Part shown: positions 51,527-62,288 of the stretch, piece after piece | How positions within the stretch are numbered: position 1 is the stretch's first letter | Layout: every line of letters begins with the position of its first letter | Source of the DNA: Xylanimicrobium pachnodae JCM 13526 = NBRC 107786 | Lineage (GTDB): Bacteria > Actinomycetota > Actinomycetes > Actinomycetales > Cellulomonadaceae | Assembly (NCBI GenBank): GCA_001592145.1 | Contig: BCWJ01000002.1 | Span: 186,001-250,000, forward strand | DNA length: 64,000 nt | Direction of reading: 5' to 3' | Position numbers and translations under genes: made by a program | The notes under the pieces: generated by a model | Told to the model about the DNA's origin: nothing | Seen by the model: the letters and a program-made list of their open reading frames with translations, nothing else | Databases searched by the model: none

Positions 51527-53121
51527 TAGCCGAGGAGCTTGTCGAAGCCTTCCGGCAGCTTCAGCGACGACAGGTCCACGTCGTCCTTCTTCGGGGCGCC
51601 GACGCCGAACGCCGAACCCGCCGGCGCCGCCGGGCCGCCGCCCAACGCCTTCTCGAGCATCTCGCGCTCCTGCTGGGCGCGCTTGGCGGGGTTGCCCGAC
51701 TTGCCCTTGACCTTCTTCTTCGGCGCCTGCCGCGCCCCCGCGCGCTTCCCCGCACCCGGCATGCCCGGCATCTGCGGCATCCCCGGCACACCGCCGCCGC
51801 GCGACATCTGCCGCATCATCTTCTGCGCGGCCTCGAACCGCTCCAGGAGCTGGTTGACCGCCGTCGTCGTCGTGCCGGAGCCGCGGGCGATGCGCGCGCG
51901 GCGCGACCCGTTGATGATCTTGGGGTTCTCGCGCTCCCCCGGCGTCATCGAATGGATGATCGCCTCGATGCGATCCACCTCGCGCTCGTCGAAGTTCTCG
52001 AGCTGCTCGCGCATCTGACCCATGCCCGGCAGCATGCCGAGCATCTTCTTCATCGAGCCGAGCTTCTTCATCTGCTGCATCTGCACCAGGAAGTCGGCCA
52101 GCGAGAAGTCCTGCCCCGAGGCGACCTTGGCCGCCATCTTCTCGGCCTGCTCGGCGTCGAAGGCGCGCTCGGCCTGCTCGATGAGGGTGAGCACGTCGCC
52201 CATGTCGAGGATGCGCCCGGCCATGCGGTCCGGGTGGAACACCTCGAAGTCCGTGAGCTTCTCGCCCGTGGACGCGAACATGATCGGGCGCCCGGTCACC
52301 TTCGCGACGGAGAGTGCCGCGCCACCGCGGGCGTCGCCGTCCAGCTTGGACAGGACGACGCCGGTGAAGTCGACGCCCTCCAGGAACGCCGACGCCGTCG
52401 CCACCGCGTCCTGACCGATCATCGCGTCGATGACGAACAGGACCTCGTCGGGGTTGATCGCGGCGCGGATGTCCGCCGCCTGCTGCATCAGCACCGCGTC
52501 GACGCCGAGGCGGCCCGCGGTGTCCACGATGACGACGTCGTGCTGCTTGTCCCGGGCGAACGCCACACCGTCGCGCGCGACGCCCACCGGGTCGCCGATC
52601 ACCACGTCCACGTCCACGGAACCCTGGTTGCCCGGGTGCGGCGCGAACACGGGTACCCCGGCGCGCTCGGCCACCACGGAGAGCTGCGTGACCGCGTTGG
52701 GCCGCTGCAGGTCCGCGGCCACGAGAATCGGCGTGTGCCCCTGCGCCCTGAGCGCGTGCGCGAGCTTGCCGGCCAGCGTCGTCTTACCGGCGCCCTGGAG
52801 ACCCGCGAGCATGATGACCGTGGGCGGCACCTTGGCGAGCTGCAGGGTGCGGGTGGCACCGCCGAGGATCTCGACGAGCTCCTCGTTGACGATCTTGACG
52901 ACCTGCTGCGCCGGGTTGAGCGCCCCGGAGACCTCCGCGCCCAGCGCCCGCTCGCGGATCGCTGCCGTGAACTCGCGCACCACGGGCACGGCGACGTCGG
53001 CGTCCAGCAGCGCGCGCCGGATCTCGCGCACGGTGGCGTCGATGTCCGCCTCGGACAGACGCCCCCGGCCGCGGAGGTTCTTGAAGGTCGCGGTGAGCCG
53101 ATCCGACAGGGAGTTGAACAC
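51526..53121 (-). CDS. ffh: Signal recognition particle protein Ffh (SRP54)
   Basis: Ffh binds signal sequences on ribosomes and hands them to FtsY at the membrane. The 531-residue GTPase has the N domain (1-85), G domain with GLQGAGKTTLAGKLA, DTAGRL and TKLDGDARGG, and the Met-rich M domain (QMQQMKKLGSMKKMLG, NGSRRARIARGSG). The C-terminal tail is Gly/Pro/Lys-rich, ending LKLPEGFDKLLG. The start is GTG 53121, with AAGGA nine bases upstream. Confidence 0.97.
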   Translation of the reverse strand: MFNSLSDRLTATFKNLRGRGRLSEADIDATVREIRRALLDADVAVPVVREFTAAIRERALGAEVSGALNPAQQVVKIVNEELVEILGGATRTLQLAKVPPTVIMLAGLQGAGKTTLAGKLAHALRAQGHTPILVAADLQRPNAVTQLSVVAERAGVPVFAPHPGNQGSVDVDVVIGDPVGVARDGVAFARDKQHDVVIVDTAGRLGVDAVLMQQAADIRAAINPDEVLFVIDAMIGQDAVATASAFLEGVDFTGVVLSKLDGDARGGAALSVAKVTGRPIMFASTGEKLTDFEVFHPDRMAGRILDMGDVLTLIEQAERAFDAEQAEKMAAKVASGQDFSLADFLVQMQQMKKLGSMKKMLGMLPGMGQMREQLENFDEREVDRIEAIIHSMTPGERENPKIINGSRRARIARGSGTTTTAVNQLLERFEAAQKMMRQMSRGGGVPGMPQMPGMPGAGKRAGARQAPKKKVKGKSGNPAKRAQQEREMLEKALGGGPAAPAGSAFGVGAPKKDDVDLSSLKLPEGFDKLLG

Positions 53122-53176
53122 CAGTCACGGTCCTTGAGGTCTTCGACAGCAGTCGTACGGGTGGGAACGGTGACCC

Positions 53177-53182
53177 AGACTA
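53177..53182 (-). promoter_or_regulatory. Candidate -10 box of ffh
   Basis: TAGTCT followed by GGGTCAC, the same seven bases that follow the TAATCT candidate at dxr. It lies 55 bases before the ffh start. Confidence 0.4.
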
Positions 53183-53203
53183 CCGGGCGGCCCCGGCGGC
53201 CCG

Positions 53204-54985
53204 TCAGCCGTGGGCAGCCACCGCGCGCGCCCGCGCCACCAGGTCGTCGACGAGTCGCGCCCGCCAGGCGGTCCACCCCGGCGTCGTCCCCAGGCCAGAC
53301 GTTCCCAGGCTCGACGCGTCGGCCTCCGTCAGTGCGCGCAGCTCGGCCAGCAGCGCGGTGCGGTGCCCGACGGCGTCGAGCAGCCGGTGCACCGTCGCCG
53401 GGTCCTGCGGGTCGGCCGACGTGGCGAGCTCGGCGAGCAGCAGGTGGTGTCGCACCAGCACGGTCACGTCGGCGGCGACGCCCGGGGCCACACCCATCCT
53501 GGCGAGCACGGCGGGCACGATGCGGGCGCCCTCGACGGCATGGTCCGGGTGCTGCGCCCCGCGCCTCTTGCCGAGGTCGTGGAACAGCGCCGCGAGCAGC
53601 AGCACCTCGGGGCGCACCGCGTCCGGGTCGGGCAGGGCGCGCCGCACCGCGCCGGCCTGCACCACCGTCTCGATCAGGTGCCGGTCCACGGTGTGCCGGT
53701 GGATCGCCGCGCGCTGCGGGCGGTTGCGCACCCCCGCCCACTCGGGGATCCATCGCGTGACCACGCCGGCCAGGTCGAGGGCCTCCCACACCGGTACCTG
53801 CGCCGGCCCGGAGCCCAGCAGCTCGAGGAACCCCTCGCGCGCGGCGGCGGGCCACGGTTGCGGCAGCACAGCCCCCGCAGCGAGCGATCCGACGGTCACC
53901 GGCGACAGCGGCAGGCCGGTCCTGGCCGCGGTCGCGGCCGCGCGTACCGCCAGCAGCGCGTCCGTGCGCGGATCGGCGTCGGCGGCCAGCGCGAGCTCGC
54001 CGTCGTGCTCCACCAGGCCGTCTCCCATCGAGCGCAGGAGCGGCGCGGTGCGGCGTCCGCGCACCAGCAGGGTGCGCGGTGGCCGCGCGGGACGCGCCGC
54101 CCGGCGGGCCCGCCGCACGGTGGAGTCGAGCGCGTACGCGATCTCACGGCCCGCCTCGGCCAGCGAGGCGAGCAGCTCGTCGGGGTCCTCGACGCCGCAC
54201 CGCCCGGCCACCTCGTCGAGATCGGCCAGCAGCAGCCGGGTGGTTCTCCGGCCCGTGACCACCTGCACGGCGTCGCGCACGTCGAGCAGGTGCCCGTACG
54301 CGCGGTCCACCGCCCCGTGCGGGCGGTCGGTGAGCCACGTGGCCGCGAGCGCCTGGAGCAGGACGGCGTCACGGAGCCCGCCGCGCGCCTCCTTGAGGTC
54401 GGGCTCGATCAGGTAGACCAGCTCGCCGGAGCGTTCGGCACGCTGGTGGGCCGATGCCAGCAGGTCGGGCAGCCGCCGCCGGGCCGCGGCCCGCCAGTCG
54501 GTGAGGATCGCGGACGCCGCCTGGCGCACCACCGACGTGTCCCCGGCGACGGGCCGCACGTCGAGCCAGCCGGAGACCGCGGGGACGTCTGCCGCCGCGA
54601 CCTGGCGCGCCTGGCCGACCGAGCGGACCGCGTGGTCGACGTCGACCTTCGAGTCCCACAGCGGGTACCAGAGACGTTCGGCCACGCGGGCCAGCTCCGC
54701 GGCCTCGTGGGTGTGACCGTCGTGCACGAGCACCAGGTCGATGTCGGAGCGCGGCCCCAGGTCACCGCGGGCGAGGCTGCCGACGGCGGCCAGCGCGATA
54801 CCCCGCGGGTCGGTGCCCTCGGTGGCCTGCTCGTAGAGCACGCCCAACCGGTCGGTGACGAGCCGGACCAGCGCCGCGCGGCGAGTGGCACCGTCGCGTC
54901 CGGGGCCGGTCAGGTCCGCGGCCATGCCGGTGAGCTCGTCGAGCAGGCCGGCGACGGGAGAGGGGCCGGGCGTCGAGCTCGTCAT
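53204..54985 (-). CDS. glnD: PII uridylyltransferase GlnD lacking ACT domains
   Basis: GlnD modifies and demodifies the PII protein in response to glutamine. The 593-residue product has the nucleotidyltransferase motif [20 protein letters not shown] (about 70-89), the central helical region ([18 protein letters not shown]) and an HD domain with [24 protein letters not shown] and [11 protein letters not shown]. It ends soon after, at [21 protein letters not shown], exactly where two C-terminal ACT domains normally begin. Only 82 bases separate its stop from ffh, so the ACT part is not hidden by a frameshift. In actinobacteria GlnD often adenylylates PII. The ATG at 54985 has GGAG ten bases upstream; GTG 54991 is an alternative. 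A strong hairpin separates it from glnB. Confidence 0.92.
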   Translation of the reverse strand: MTSSTPGPSPVAGLLDELTGMAADLTGPGRDGATRRAALVRLVTDRLGVLYEQATEGTDPRGIALAAVGSLARGDLGPRSDIDLVLVHDGHTHEAAELARVAERLWYPLWDSKVDVDHAVRSVGQARQVAAADVPAVSGWLDVRPVAGDTSVVRQAASAILTDWRAAARRRLPDLLASAHQRAERSGELVYLIEPDLKEARGGLRDAVLLQALAATWLTDRPHGAVDRAYGHLLDVRDAVQVVTGRRTTRLLLADLDEVAGRCGVEDPDELLASLAEAGREIAYALDSTVRRARRAARPARPPRTLLVRGRRTAPLLRSMGDGLVEHDGELALAADADPRTDALLAVRAAATAARTGLPLSPVTVGSLAAGAVLPQPWPAAAREGFLELLGSGPAQVPVWEALDLAGVVTRWIPEWAGVRNRPQRAAIHRHTVDRHLIETVVQAGAVRRALPDPDAVRPEVLLLAALFHDLGKRRGAQHPDHAVEGARIVPAVLARMGVAPGVAADVTVLVRHHLLLAELATSADPQDPATVHRLLDAVGHRTALLAELRALTEADASSLGTSGLGTTPGWTAWRARLVDDLVARARAVAAHG

Positions 54986-55047
54986 GGTCACGGCACTCCG
55001 TCCGTCGGGAGAAGCACCACGGCGGGACGGCCGCCGGGATCCACGGC

Positions 55048-55080
55048 GGCCCGACCACCGGGAGAACCGGTGGCCGGGCC
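55048..55080 (-). terminator. Hairpin between glnB and glnD
   Basis: A 14-pair stem (55048-55061 with 55067-55080) and a five-base loop, with one wobble that pairs as G-U only on the minus strand. It likely reduces glnD expression relative to amtB-glnB. Confidence 0.72.
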
Positions 55081-55113
55081 TGGGCGGAACCACGGTGTTC
55101 CGGTCATGGGGGC

Positions 55114-56768
<1,655 letters not shown>

Positions 56769-56783
56769 CGTGATCCTCCCCTG

Positions 56784-56800
56784 CCAGCCGCGGCGGCTGG
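56784..56800 (-). promoter_or_regulatory. Short hairpin in the amtB leader
   Basis: CCAGCCGC and its complement, one base apart, 16 bases before the amtB start and next to the ribosome-binding site. It could modulate ribosome access. Confidence 0.35.
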
Positions 56801-56824
56801 TCGGGACAACCGTCCCCGGCGGGG

Positions 56825-56862
56825 GTTACCGACGGCGCGTCCGGGCGTTACGAAGACGTCAC
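56825..56862. promoter_or_regulatory. GlnR-type binding site upstream of amtB
   Basis: On the plus strand: GTTAC (56825-56829), six bases, CGCGT, six bases, GTTAC (56847-56851), six bases, GTCAC (56858-56862). The known actinobacterial GlnR site is gTnAc-n6-GaAAc repeated after six bases. Both GTTAC half-sites fall exactly 22 bases apart as required; the GaAAc halves match poorly to partly. amtB is a classic GlnR target. Confidence 0.5.
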
Positions 56863-56933
56863 AGCGCGGCACGGCAGGTAAACGTTGGGTTTCCTGGCGG
56901 GGTGCGGACGGTGCGGTCAGGACCGGTCCCGGG

Positions 56934-58100
56934 TCACTCCCCGAGGATGCCGTCGACGAACTGGGTCGCGTCGAACGGGGCCAGGTCGTCCGGGCCCTCG
57001 CCCAGGCCCACGAGCTTGACCGGCACGCCCAGCTCGCGCTGCACCGCGACGACGATGCCGCCCTTGGCGGTGCCGTCCAGCTTGGTGAGCACGATGCCTG
57101 TCACGCCCGCGACCTCGCCGAACACGCGCGCCTGCTGCAGGCCGTTCTGGCCCGTGGTGGCGTCGAGCACCAGCAGCACCTCGGTCAGTGCCGCCTCGCG
57201 CGTGATCACGCGCGTGATCTTGCCCAGCTCGTCCATCAGCCCGGCCTTGTTCTGCAACCGGCCCGCGGTGTCGACGACGACGACGTCGGCGCCCTCCGCC
57301 TTGCCCTGCTTGACGGCGTCGAACGCCACGGCGGCCGGGTCAGCGCCGTCCCGGTCGGCGCGCACCGTGACGACGCCCACGCGCGAGCCCCACGTCTGGA
57401 GCTGGTCCGCGGCGGCCGCCCGGAACGTGTCCGCGGCGCCCAGCACCACGTGGTCGCCGTCGGCGACGAGCACGCGCGCCAGCTTGCCCACCGTCGTCGT
57501 CTTGCCCGTGCCGTTCACCCCGACCACGAGGACCACGCCCGGCGTGCCCGGCTCCGCGCCGTGCGTGTGCACGGTGCGGTCCAGGTCGGCGCCCACCAGG
57601 GCGATCAGCTCCTCACGCAGCATGTCCCGCACATCCGCCGGGTCGCTGACCGCCTCGACCCGCACCCGGGTGCGCAACGCGTCGATGAGCTCGCCGGCCG
57701 GGCCGGCGCCGACGTCGGCGAGCAGCAGCGACTCCTCGAGCTCGTCCCAGTCGTCCTCGGTGAGGTGGTCCCGGGACAGCACGGCCAGCAGGCGGGCGCC
57801 CAGCGGCGAACCCGACCGGGCGAGCCGGTCACGCAGCCGCACCAGCCGGCCCGCGGCGGGTGCCGGGCGCTCGAGCGCGGGGGGCGCTTCCTCGACGGTA
57901 GGCGCTTGCGCGGAGACGGGAGGCTGCGCGGGCGCTGGCGTCCCGTCGGCGGTCGGTGCAGCGGTACCGGTCGGTGCGGGCGGCGTCGTCGGCGGTGGCA
58001 CCTGCCGACCGCGGCGCAGTCGGGGCGCGACCAGCGCCGCGACCACCGCGAGCACGATGACGACCAGGACGGGGATCAACCAGGGAAGAACGTCGCTCAC
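56934..58100 (-). CDS. ftsY: Signal recognition particle receptor FtsY
   Basis: FtsY is the membrane receptor for Ffh. The 388-residue protein begins with a transmembrane helix (VLPWLIPVLVVIVLAVVAAL), as in other actinobacteria, then a Pro/Ala-rich linker (about 35-80) and the NG domain with GVNGTGKTTTVGKLA, DTAGRLQNKAGLMDEL and TKLDGTAKGG. The GTG at 58100 has GGGAG upstream. smc and ftsY are often neighbours, as here. Confidence 0.96.
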   Translation of the reverse strand: MSDVLPWLIPVLVVIVLAVVAALVAPRLRRGRQVPPPTTPPAPTGTAAPTADGTPAPAQPPVSAQAPTVEEAPPALERPAPAAGRLVRLRDRLARSGSPLGARLLAVLSRDHLTEDDWDELEESLLLADVGAGPAGELIDALRTRVRVEAVSDPADVRDMLREELIALVGADLDRTVHTHGAEPGTPGVVLVVGVNGTGKTTTVGKLARVLVADGDHVVLGAADTFRAAAADQLQTWGSRVGVVTVRADRDGADPAAVAFDAVKQGKAEGADVVVVDTAGRLQNKAGLMDELGKITRVITREAALTEVLLVLDATTGQNGLQQARVFGEVAGVTGIVLTKLDGTAKGGIVVAVQRELGVPVKLVGLGEGPDDLAPFDATQFVDGILGE

Positions 58101-58150
58101 GGGGTCAGTCTCCCAGAGACCGGCTCCGGTTCACCCGGGCAGGCGGTCCA

Positions 58151-58165
58151 GCGCCCGCCGGGCGC
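58151..58165 (-). terminator. Short hairpin after the small membrane-protein gene
   Basis: Six-bp arms GCGCCC/GGGCGC with a three-base loop, directly following the stop at 58167. Confidence 0.35.
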
Positions 58166-58166
58166 G

Positions 58167-58577
58167 CTACTCGGCCGAGACCGGGTGCTCGGTGGGCGCT
58201 GGACGCTCTGCGGGCAGACCGGGAGCCTCAAGGTCTCCCGCCGGCCCGGTCGGCCGCTCGAGCGAGCCGAGGTGAATGTGCCGCGTCGCCTGCTGCCGCG
58301 CCCGCGAGATCACGTCGGCCAACTGCTCGGCGTCCACGTAGGCGGGCCCGTCCTCGACACCCTGGGCCAGCATCATGTCCAGGTTGGTGTCGACGGGGCG
58401 TGCCACCCGGCCCCGATGGCGCAGGCCGGCGCGGAACGACCGCCAGAACACGACGATCCCGCTGCCCTCCGGCACGTCACCGGGAACGCCCTGCCCGCGC
58501 TCCATGACGCTCGCGACCACGAACACTGCCGTGGCCAGGGCGAGCGCCGCGATGAGCCAGATGATGAGCGCGAGCAT
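58167..58577 (-). CDS. Small membrane-anchored protein between smc and ftsY
   Basis: The 136-residue protein starts with one strong transmembrane helix (LALIIWLIAALALATAVFVV). The rest is soluble and unrecognised, with an Arg-rich stretch (about 45-60), then DTNLDMMLAQGVEDGPAYVD and a disordered Pro/Glu-rich end. I do not know its function. The ATG at 58577 lacks a Shine-Dalgarno; GACACT lies six bases upstream, which may be a weak leaderless promoter. Confidence 0.65.
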   Translation of the reverse strand: MLALIIWLIAALALATAVFVVASVMERGQGVPGDVPEGSGIVVFWRSFRAGLRHRGRVARPVDTNLDMMLAQGVEDGPAYVDAEQLADVISRARQQATRHIHLGSLERPTGPAGDLEAPGLPAERPAPTEHPVSAE

Positions 58578-58669
58578 GAGACCAGTGTCCCGCAATCGTC
58601 CGACGGGTTCCTGACAAGATGGTGGGGATCGTGTGAACGGGCCGACGACTGAGTATGCGGCCGCCGCCG

Positions 58670-61600
58670 TCACACGCTCTCGCGCAGCCGCTGCGAGATC
58701 ACGGTCGTGATGCCGTCCCCGCGCATCGCCACCCCGTAGAGGGCGTCCGCCACCTCCATGGTGCGCTTCTGGTGCGTGATGACGATGAGCTGGGAGTGGG
58801 TCTGCAGCTCGCGGAAGATCTCCAGCAGCCGGCCCAGGTTGACGTCGTCGAGCGCCGCCTCCACCTCGTCCATGATGAGGAACGGGCTGGGGCGCGCCTT
58901 GAAGATCGACACGAGGAACGCCACGGCGGTGAGCGACCGCTCCCCGCCCGAGAGCAGTGACAGCCGCTTGACCTTCTTGCCCGCCGGACGCGCCTCGACG
59001 TCGATGCCCGTGGTGAGCAGGTCGGACGGGTCGGTGAGCACCAGCCGCCCCTCGCCACCCGGGAACAGCGTGGGGAACACCCGCTCGAACATCGCCGCCG
59101 TGTCCCGGTACGCCTCGGCGAACACCTGCTGCACCCGGTCGTCGATGTCCTCGACGATCTTGAGCAGGTCCGCGCGCGACTTCTTCAGGTCGGCGAGCTG
59201 CTCGGTGAGGAACCGGTGCCGCTCCTCGAGGGCCGCGAACTCCTCCAGCGCCAGTGGGTTCACCGTCCCGATCCGGGCCAGCGCCCGCTCCGACTGGGCC
59301 AGGCGCTTGGCCTGCTCGTCGCGCACATAGGGCAGCGGCTCCGGGTCGGGCTCGTCCTGTGGCCAGTCGTCGGGGCGCGGCACCGGGATCAGCCGGTCCG
59401 GGCCGAACTCGTCCAGCAGGGTCTGCGCGTCGGTGCCCAGCTCGTCGGTGGCGCGCTGCTCGAGCTGCTCCAACCGGGCGACCTGCTGGGCGCGTGCCAC
59501 CTCGTCGCGATGGGCGACGTCGGTCAGGTCGCGCAGCTCGCCGGCCAGGCGGTCGACGTCGGAGCGCACCGTCTCCAGGGCGGACGTGTGCGCGGCGCGC
59601 GCCTCGTCCGCCGCGGCACGCTCGTCGGCCGCACGCACGATCGACCGGTCGATCGCCGTGAGCACCTCCCCCGCGTCGGCGTCCACCTGCGAGGCGACCC
59701 GCGCCTGCCGCGCCCGCTCCTGGGCGCGCTCGGCCGCCTGACGCCGTGCCGCGCGCTCCGCGGCGGCCGCCCGGGCCAGCCCCTGGGCGCGCCCCGACAC
59801 CGCCCGGGCCCTCTCCTCGCGCGTCCGCAGGGCCAGGCGGGCCTCCGTCTCGGCACCGCGAGCCTCGGACGCGGCACGCTGCGCGGCGTCACGCGCCTCA
59901 CCCGCCGCGGTGGCCGCCTCCTCCTGCGACTGGCCCGGGGTGGCCTGCGCCGCCTCCAGCCGCTCCACCAGCCGCGCCAGCTCGACCTCGTCCTGCTCCC
60001 GGCGCTCACTCGTTCGCGCGAGCGTCGCGCGCAGCCGGTCCGCCTCGGTCCGGGCCGCACGCTGCGCGGACCCCAGCGTGCCCAGCTGTTCGGCGACCGC
60101 GGCCAGCGCGGCGTCCGACTCGTGCAACCGGTCCAGGGTCTCGTCGTACCGGCGCTGGGCCTCACCCAGCCGGTCGCGCGCGCCCGCGAGGGCGAACCGG
60201 GCGCGCTCCCCGCGCGCGGCGGCGTCGTCGGCCCGGGCGCGCGCCTCGTCGAGCGCGGCCTGCAGGTGCAGCACGCTCGGCGCGGCGGCCGAGCCGCCCG
60301 CCGCGCGGACGCCCCCGAGCAGGTCACCGGCCCGGGTGACGGCGACGGCGTCCGGATGCACCGCCACGAAGGCACGTGCCTGCGCAAGATCCTCGACGAC
60401 GACGACGCCCGCGAGCAGCGTGCGCAGCGCCGCGGCGGCGGGACCCGTGGCGGCGACGACGTCGACGGCGGGGATCCCACCGGTCGACGCCGGGGTCTCG
60501 ACAGGCTCGAGGGCAGGCTCGACCGGCCCGGGGGCGCCCACCACCAGGGCGGCCCGGCCGGCGTCGTCGTCACGCAGCAGACGCAGCGCATCCACCGCGG
60601 CGTCCAGATCCGCGACGGCGACGGCGTCGGCGAGCGGACCCAGCGCGGCGGCGATCGCGGCCTCGTACCCCACCTCGACGCCCAGCACCGCGGCGACCGA
60701 CCCGAGCACGCCGGGTGGGTTCGCCGCGAGCAGCGCGCCTGCGCCGTCCTTCCGGTCCAGGCTGAGCTCGAGCGCGTCGATGCGTGCCACCGCCGACGCG
60801 CGATCCTGGTCCGCGGCGGCCGCCTCGGCCTCCAGGTCGGCGGTCTGGGACCGGGCCGCCGCCACGGCAGCCGCCGCGTCCTCGTGCGCGGCGTCGAGAC
60901 CCTCCTCGCCGGCCTCCGCCCCCACCACCTGCGTCTCCAGGGCGGCGAACTGGCGGGTGGCCTCCCGCTCACGGCGTTCCGCCTCCGCCAACCCGGCGCG
61001 CACCCGGTCGAGCTCCTCCTGCGCGGACTCCACCTTCGAGCGGTGCACCGCGACCTGCCCCGCCAACCGGGCCAGGCCCTCGCGCCGGTCGGCGGCCGCG
61101 CGGTGCACGGTGGCCAGGTCACGCTCGGCCACCGCCGCGGCCTCCTCGGCCGCCGCCCGCGCCTCGACGGCGGCGGCGAGCGCCTCCCGCGCCGCCTCGA
61201 CCTCGCGGGCCAGCTCGGCCTCGGACGCCCGGGCGCGCTCGGCCTGCGCGTCCAGGTCGTCCGGGTCGGCGCCCGTGCGCCCCCGCTCCTCCACGTCCAC
61301 GGACCCCAGCAGGCGCACCCGCTCCTGGGCCAGGGTCCGGGTACCGCGCACCCGCTCGCGCAGGGCCGTCAGCGCGTGGAAGGTGTCCGCCGCGCGGGCC
61401 GCCGCCGTCGTCGTCCCCGCCGCGACCACCTCCAGGCGGGCGAGCTCGGCGCGCGCGGTGTCCAGCGCCTGCTCGGTCGCCGCCTGCCGCTGACGCAGCA
61501 CCGCCTCGTCCGCACGCTCCGCATCGAGCTGCGCGGTGAGCTGGGCCAGGTCGTCGGCCAGCAGGCGGGCCTTCGCGTCGCGCAGGTCGGCCTGGAACAC

Positions 61601-62248
61601 ACGCGCCTTGCGCGCCGCCTCGGCCTGGCGGCCCAGGGGGCCGAGCTGACGGCGCAGCTCGGCGGTCAGATCCGTGAGTCGTGCCAGGTTCCCGGCCATC
61701 TGACCGAGCTTGCGCAGCGCCTTCTCCTTGCGCTTGCGGTGCTTGAGGACCCCCGCGGCCTCCTCGACGAACCCGCGCCGCTCCTCCGGCGTGGCCCGCA
61801 GCACCGCGTCGAGCTGGCCCTGCCCGACGACGACGTGCATCTCGCGCCCGATGCCCGAGTCGCTCAGCAGCTCCTGGATGTCCAGCAGGCGGCACGTCGA
61901 GCCGTTGATCGCGTACTCCGACCCGCCGCTGCGGAACAGGGTGCGGCTGATCGTCACCTCGGTGTAGTCGATCGGCAGGGCGCCGTCCGTGTTGTCGATC
62001 GTCAGTGACACCTCGGCCCTGCCGAGCGGCGGGCGCCCCGACGTGCCGGCGAAGATGACGTCCTCCATCTTGCCGCCGCGCAACGACTTCGCGCCCTGCT
62101 CCCCCATGACCCACGCGAGCGCGTCGACCACGTTCGACTTGCCCGAGCCGTTGGGGCCCACGACGCACGTGATGCCGGGTTCGAAGCTCAGCGTCGTCGC
62201 CGTGGCGAACGACTTGAAGCCTCGCAGCGTCAGCGTCTTGAGATGCAC
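58670..62248 (-). CDS. smc: Chromosome segregation/condensin protein SMC
   Basis: SMC, with ScpA and ScpB, extrudes DNA loops and helps segregate chromosomes. The 1192-residue ATPase has Walker A VVGPNGSGKSNVVDALAWV near residue 32-50, a long Ala/Glu/Arg-rich coiled coil, a hinge at about 505-650, a second coiled coil, the signature motif LSLLSGGERSLTAVAFL, and Walker B FLIMDEVEAALDDVN. The hinge carries an in-frame VETP-type insertion encoded by a repeat shared with the GH3 gene. The start is GTG 62248 with TAGGGT six bases upstream and no Shine-Dalgarno. Confidence 0.97.
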   Translation of the reverse strand: MHLKTLTLRGFKSFATATTLSFEPGITCVVGPNGSGKSNVVDALAWVMGEQGAKSLRGGKMEDVIFAGTSGRPPLGRAEVSLTIDNTDGALPIDYTEVTISRTLFRSGGSEYAINGSTCRLLDIQELLSDSGIGREMHVVVGQGQLDAVLRATPEERRGFVEEAAGVLKHRKRKEKALRKLGQMAGNLARLTDLTAELRRQLGPLGRQAEAARKARVFQADLRDAKARLLADDLAQLTAQLDAERADEAVLRQRQAATEQALDTARAELARLEVVAAGTTTAAARAADTFHALTALRERVRGTRTLAQERVRLLGSVDVEERGRTGADPDDLDAQAERARASEAELAREVEAAREALAAAVEARAAAEEAAAVAERDLATVHRAAADRREGLARLAGQVAVHRSKVESAQEELDRVRAGLAEAERREREATRQFAALETQVVGAEAGEEGLDAAHEDAAAAVAAARSQTADLEAEAAAADQDRASAVARIDALELSLDRKDGAGALLAANPPGVLGSVAAVLGVEVGYEAAIAAALGPLADAVAVADLDAAVDALRLLRDDDAGRAALVVGAPGPVEPALEPVETPASTGGIPAVDVVAATGPAAAALRTLLAGVVVVEDLAQARAFVAVHPDAVAVTRAGDLLGGVRAAGGSAAAPSVLHLQAALDEARARADDAAARGERARFALAGARDRLGEAQRRYDETLDRLHESDAALAAVAEQLGTLGSAQRAARTEADRLRATLARTSERREQDEVELARLVERLEAAQATPGQSQEEAATAAGEARDAAQRAASEARGAETEARLALRTREERARAVSGRAQGLARAAAAERAARRQAAERAQERARQARVASQVDADAGEVLTAIDRSIVRAADERAAADEARAAHTSALETVRSDVDRLAGELRDLTDVAHRDEVARAQQVARLEQLEQRATDELGTDAQTLLDEFGPDRLIPVPRPDDWPQDEPDPEPLPYVRDEQAKRLAQSERALARIGTVNPLALEEFAALEERHRFLTEQLADLKKSRADLLKIVEDIDDRVQQVFAEAYRDTAAMFERVFPTLFPGGEGRLVLTDPSDLLTTGIDVEARPAGKKVKRLSLLSGGERSLTAVAFLVSIFKARPSPFLIMDEVEAALDDVNLGRLLEIFRELQTHSQLIVITHQKRTMEVADALYGVAMRGDGITTVISQRLRESV
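60493..60510. repeat. VEPVETP-type repeat, copy in the smc hinge
   Basis: GGGTCTCGACAGGCTCGA on the plus strand encodes the Glu-Pro-Val-Glu-Thr-Pro stretch at about SMC residues 580-586. A partial second copy (aggctcgaccgg) follows at about 60515. It is identical over 18 bases to the copy in the GH3 gene. Confidence 0.7.
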
Positions 62249-62254
62249 GCCACA

Positions 62255-62260
62255 ACCCTA
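62255..62260 (-). promoter_or_regulatory. Candidate leaderless -10 box of smc
   Basis: TAGGGT, six bases before the GTG at 62248; no Shine-Dalgarno is present. Confidence 0.5.
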
Positions 62261-62288
62261 AAGGGGGACGGGCACGGAACGGCGGACC

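Noticed and set aside
53130-53203. Possible frameshift hiding the GlnD ACT domains
   Set aside because: Only 82 bases lie between the glnD stop and the ffh start, far too little for two ACT domains in any frame.
59216-62008. 930-codon open frame antisense to smc
   Set aside because: Rich in Arg, Gly and Leu as expected of the opposite strand of high-GC coding DNA; smc itself is complete and intact.
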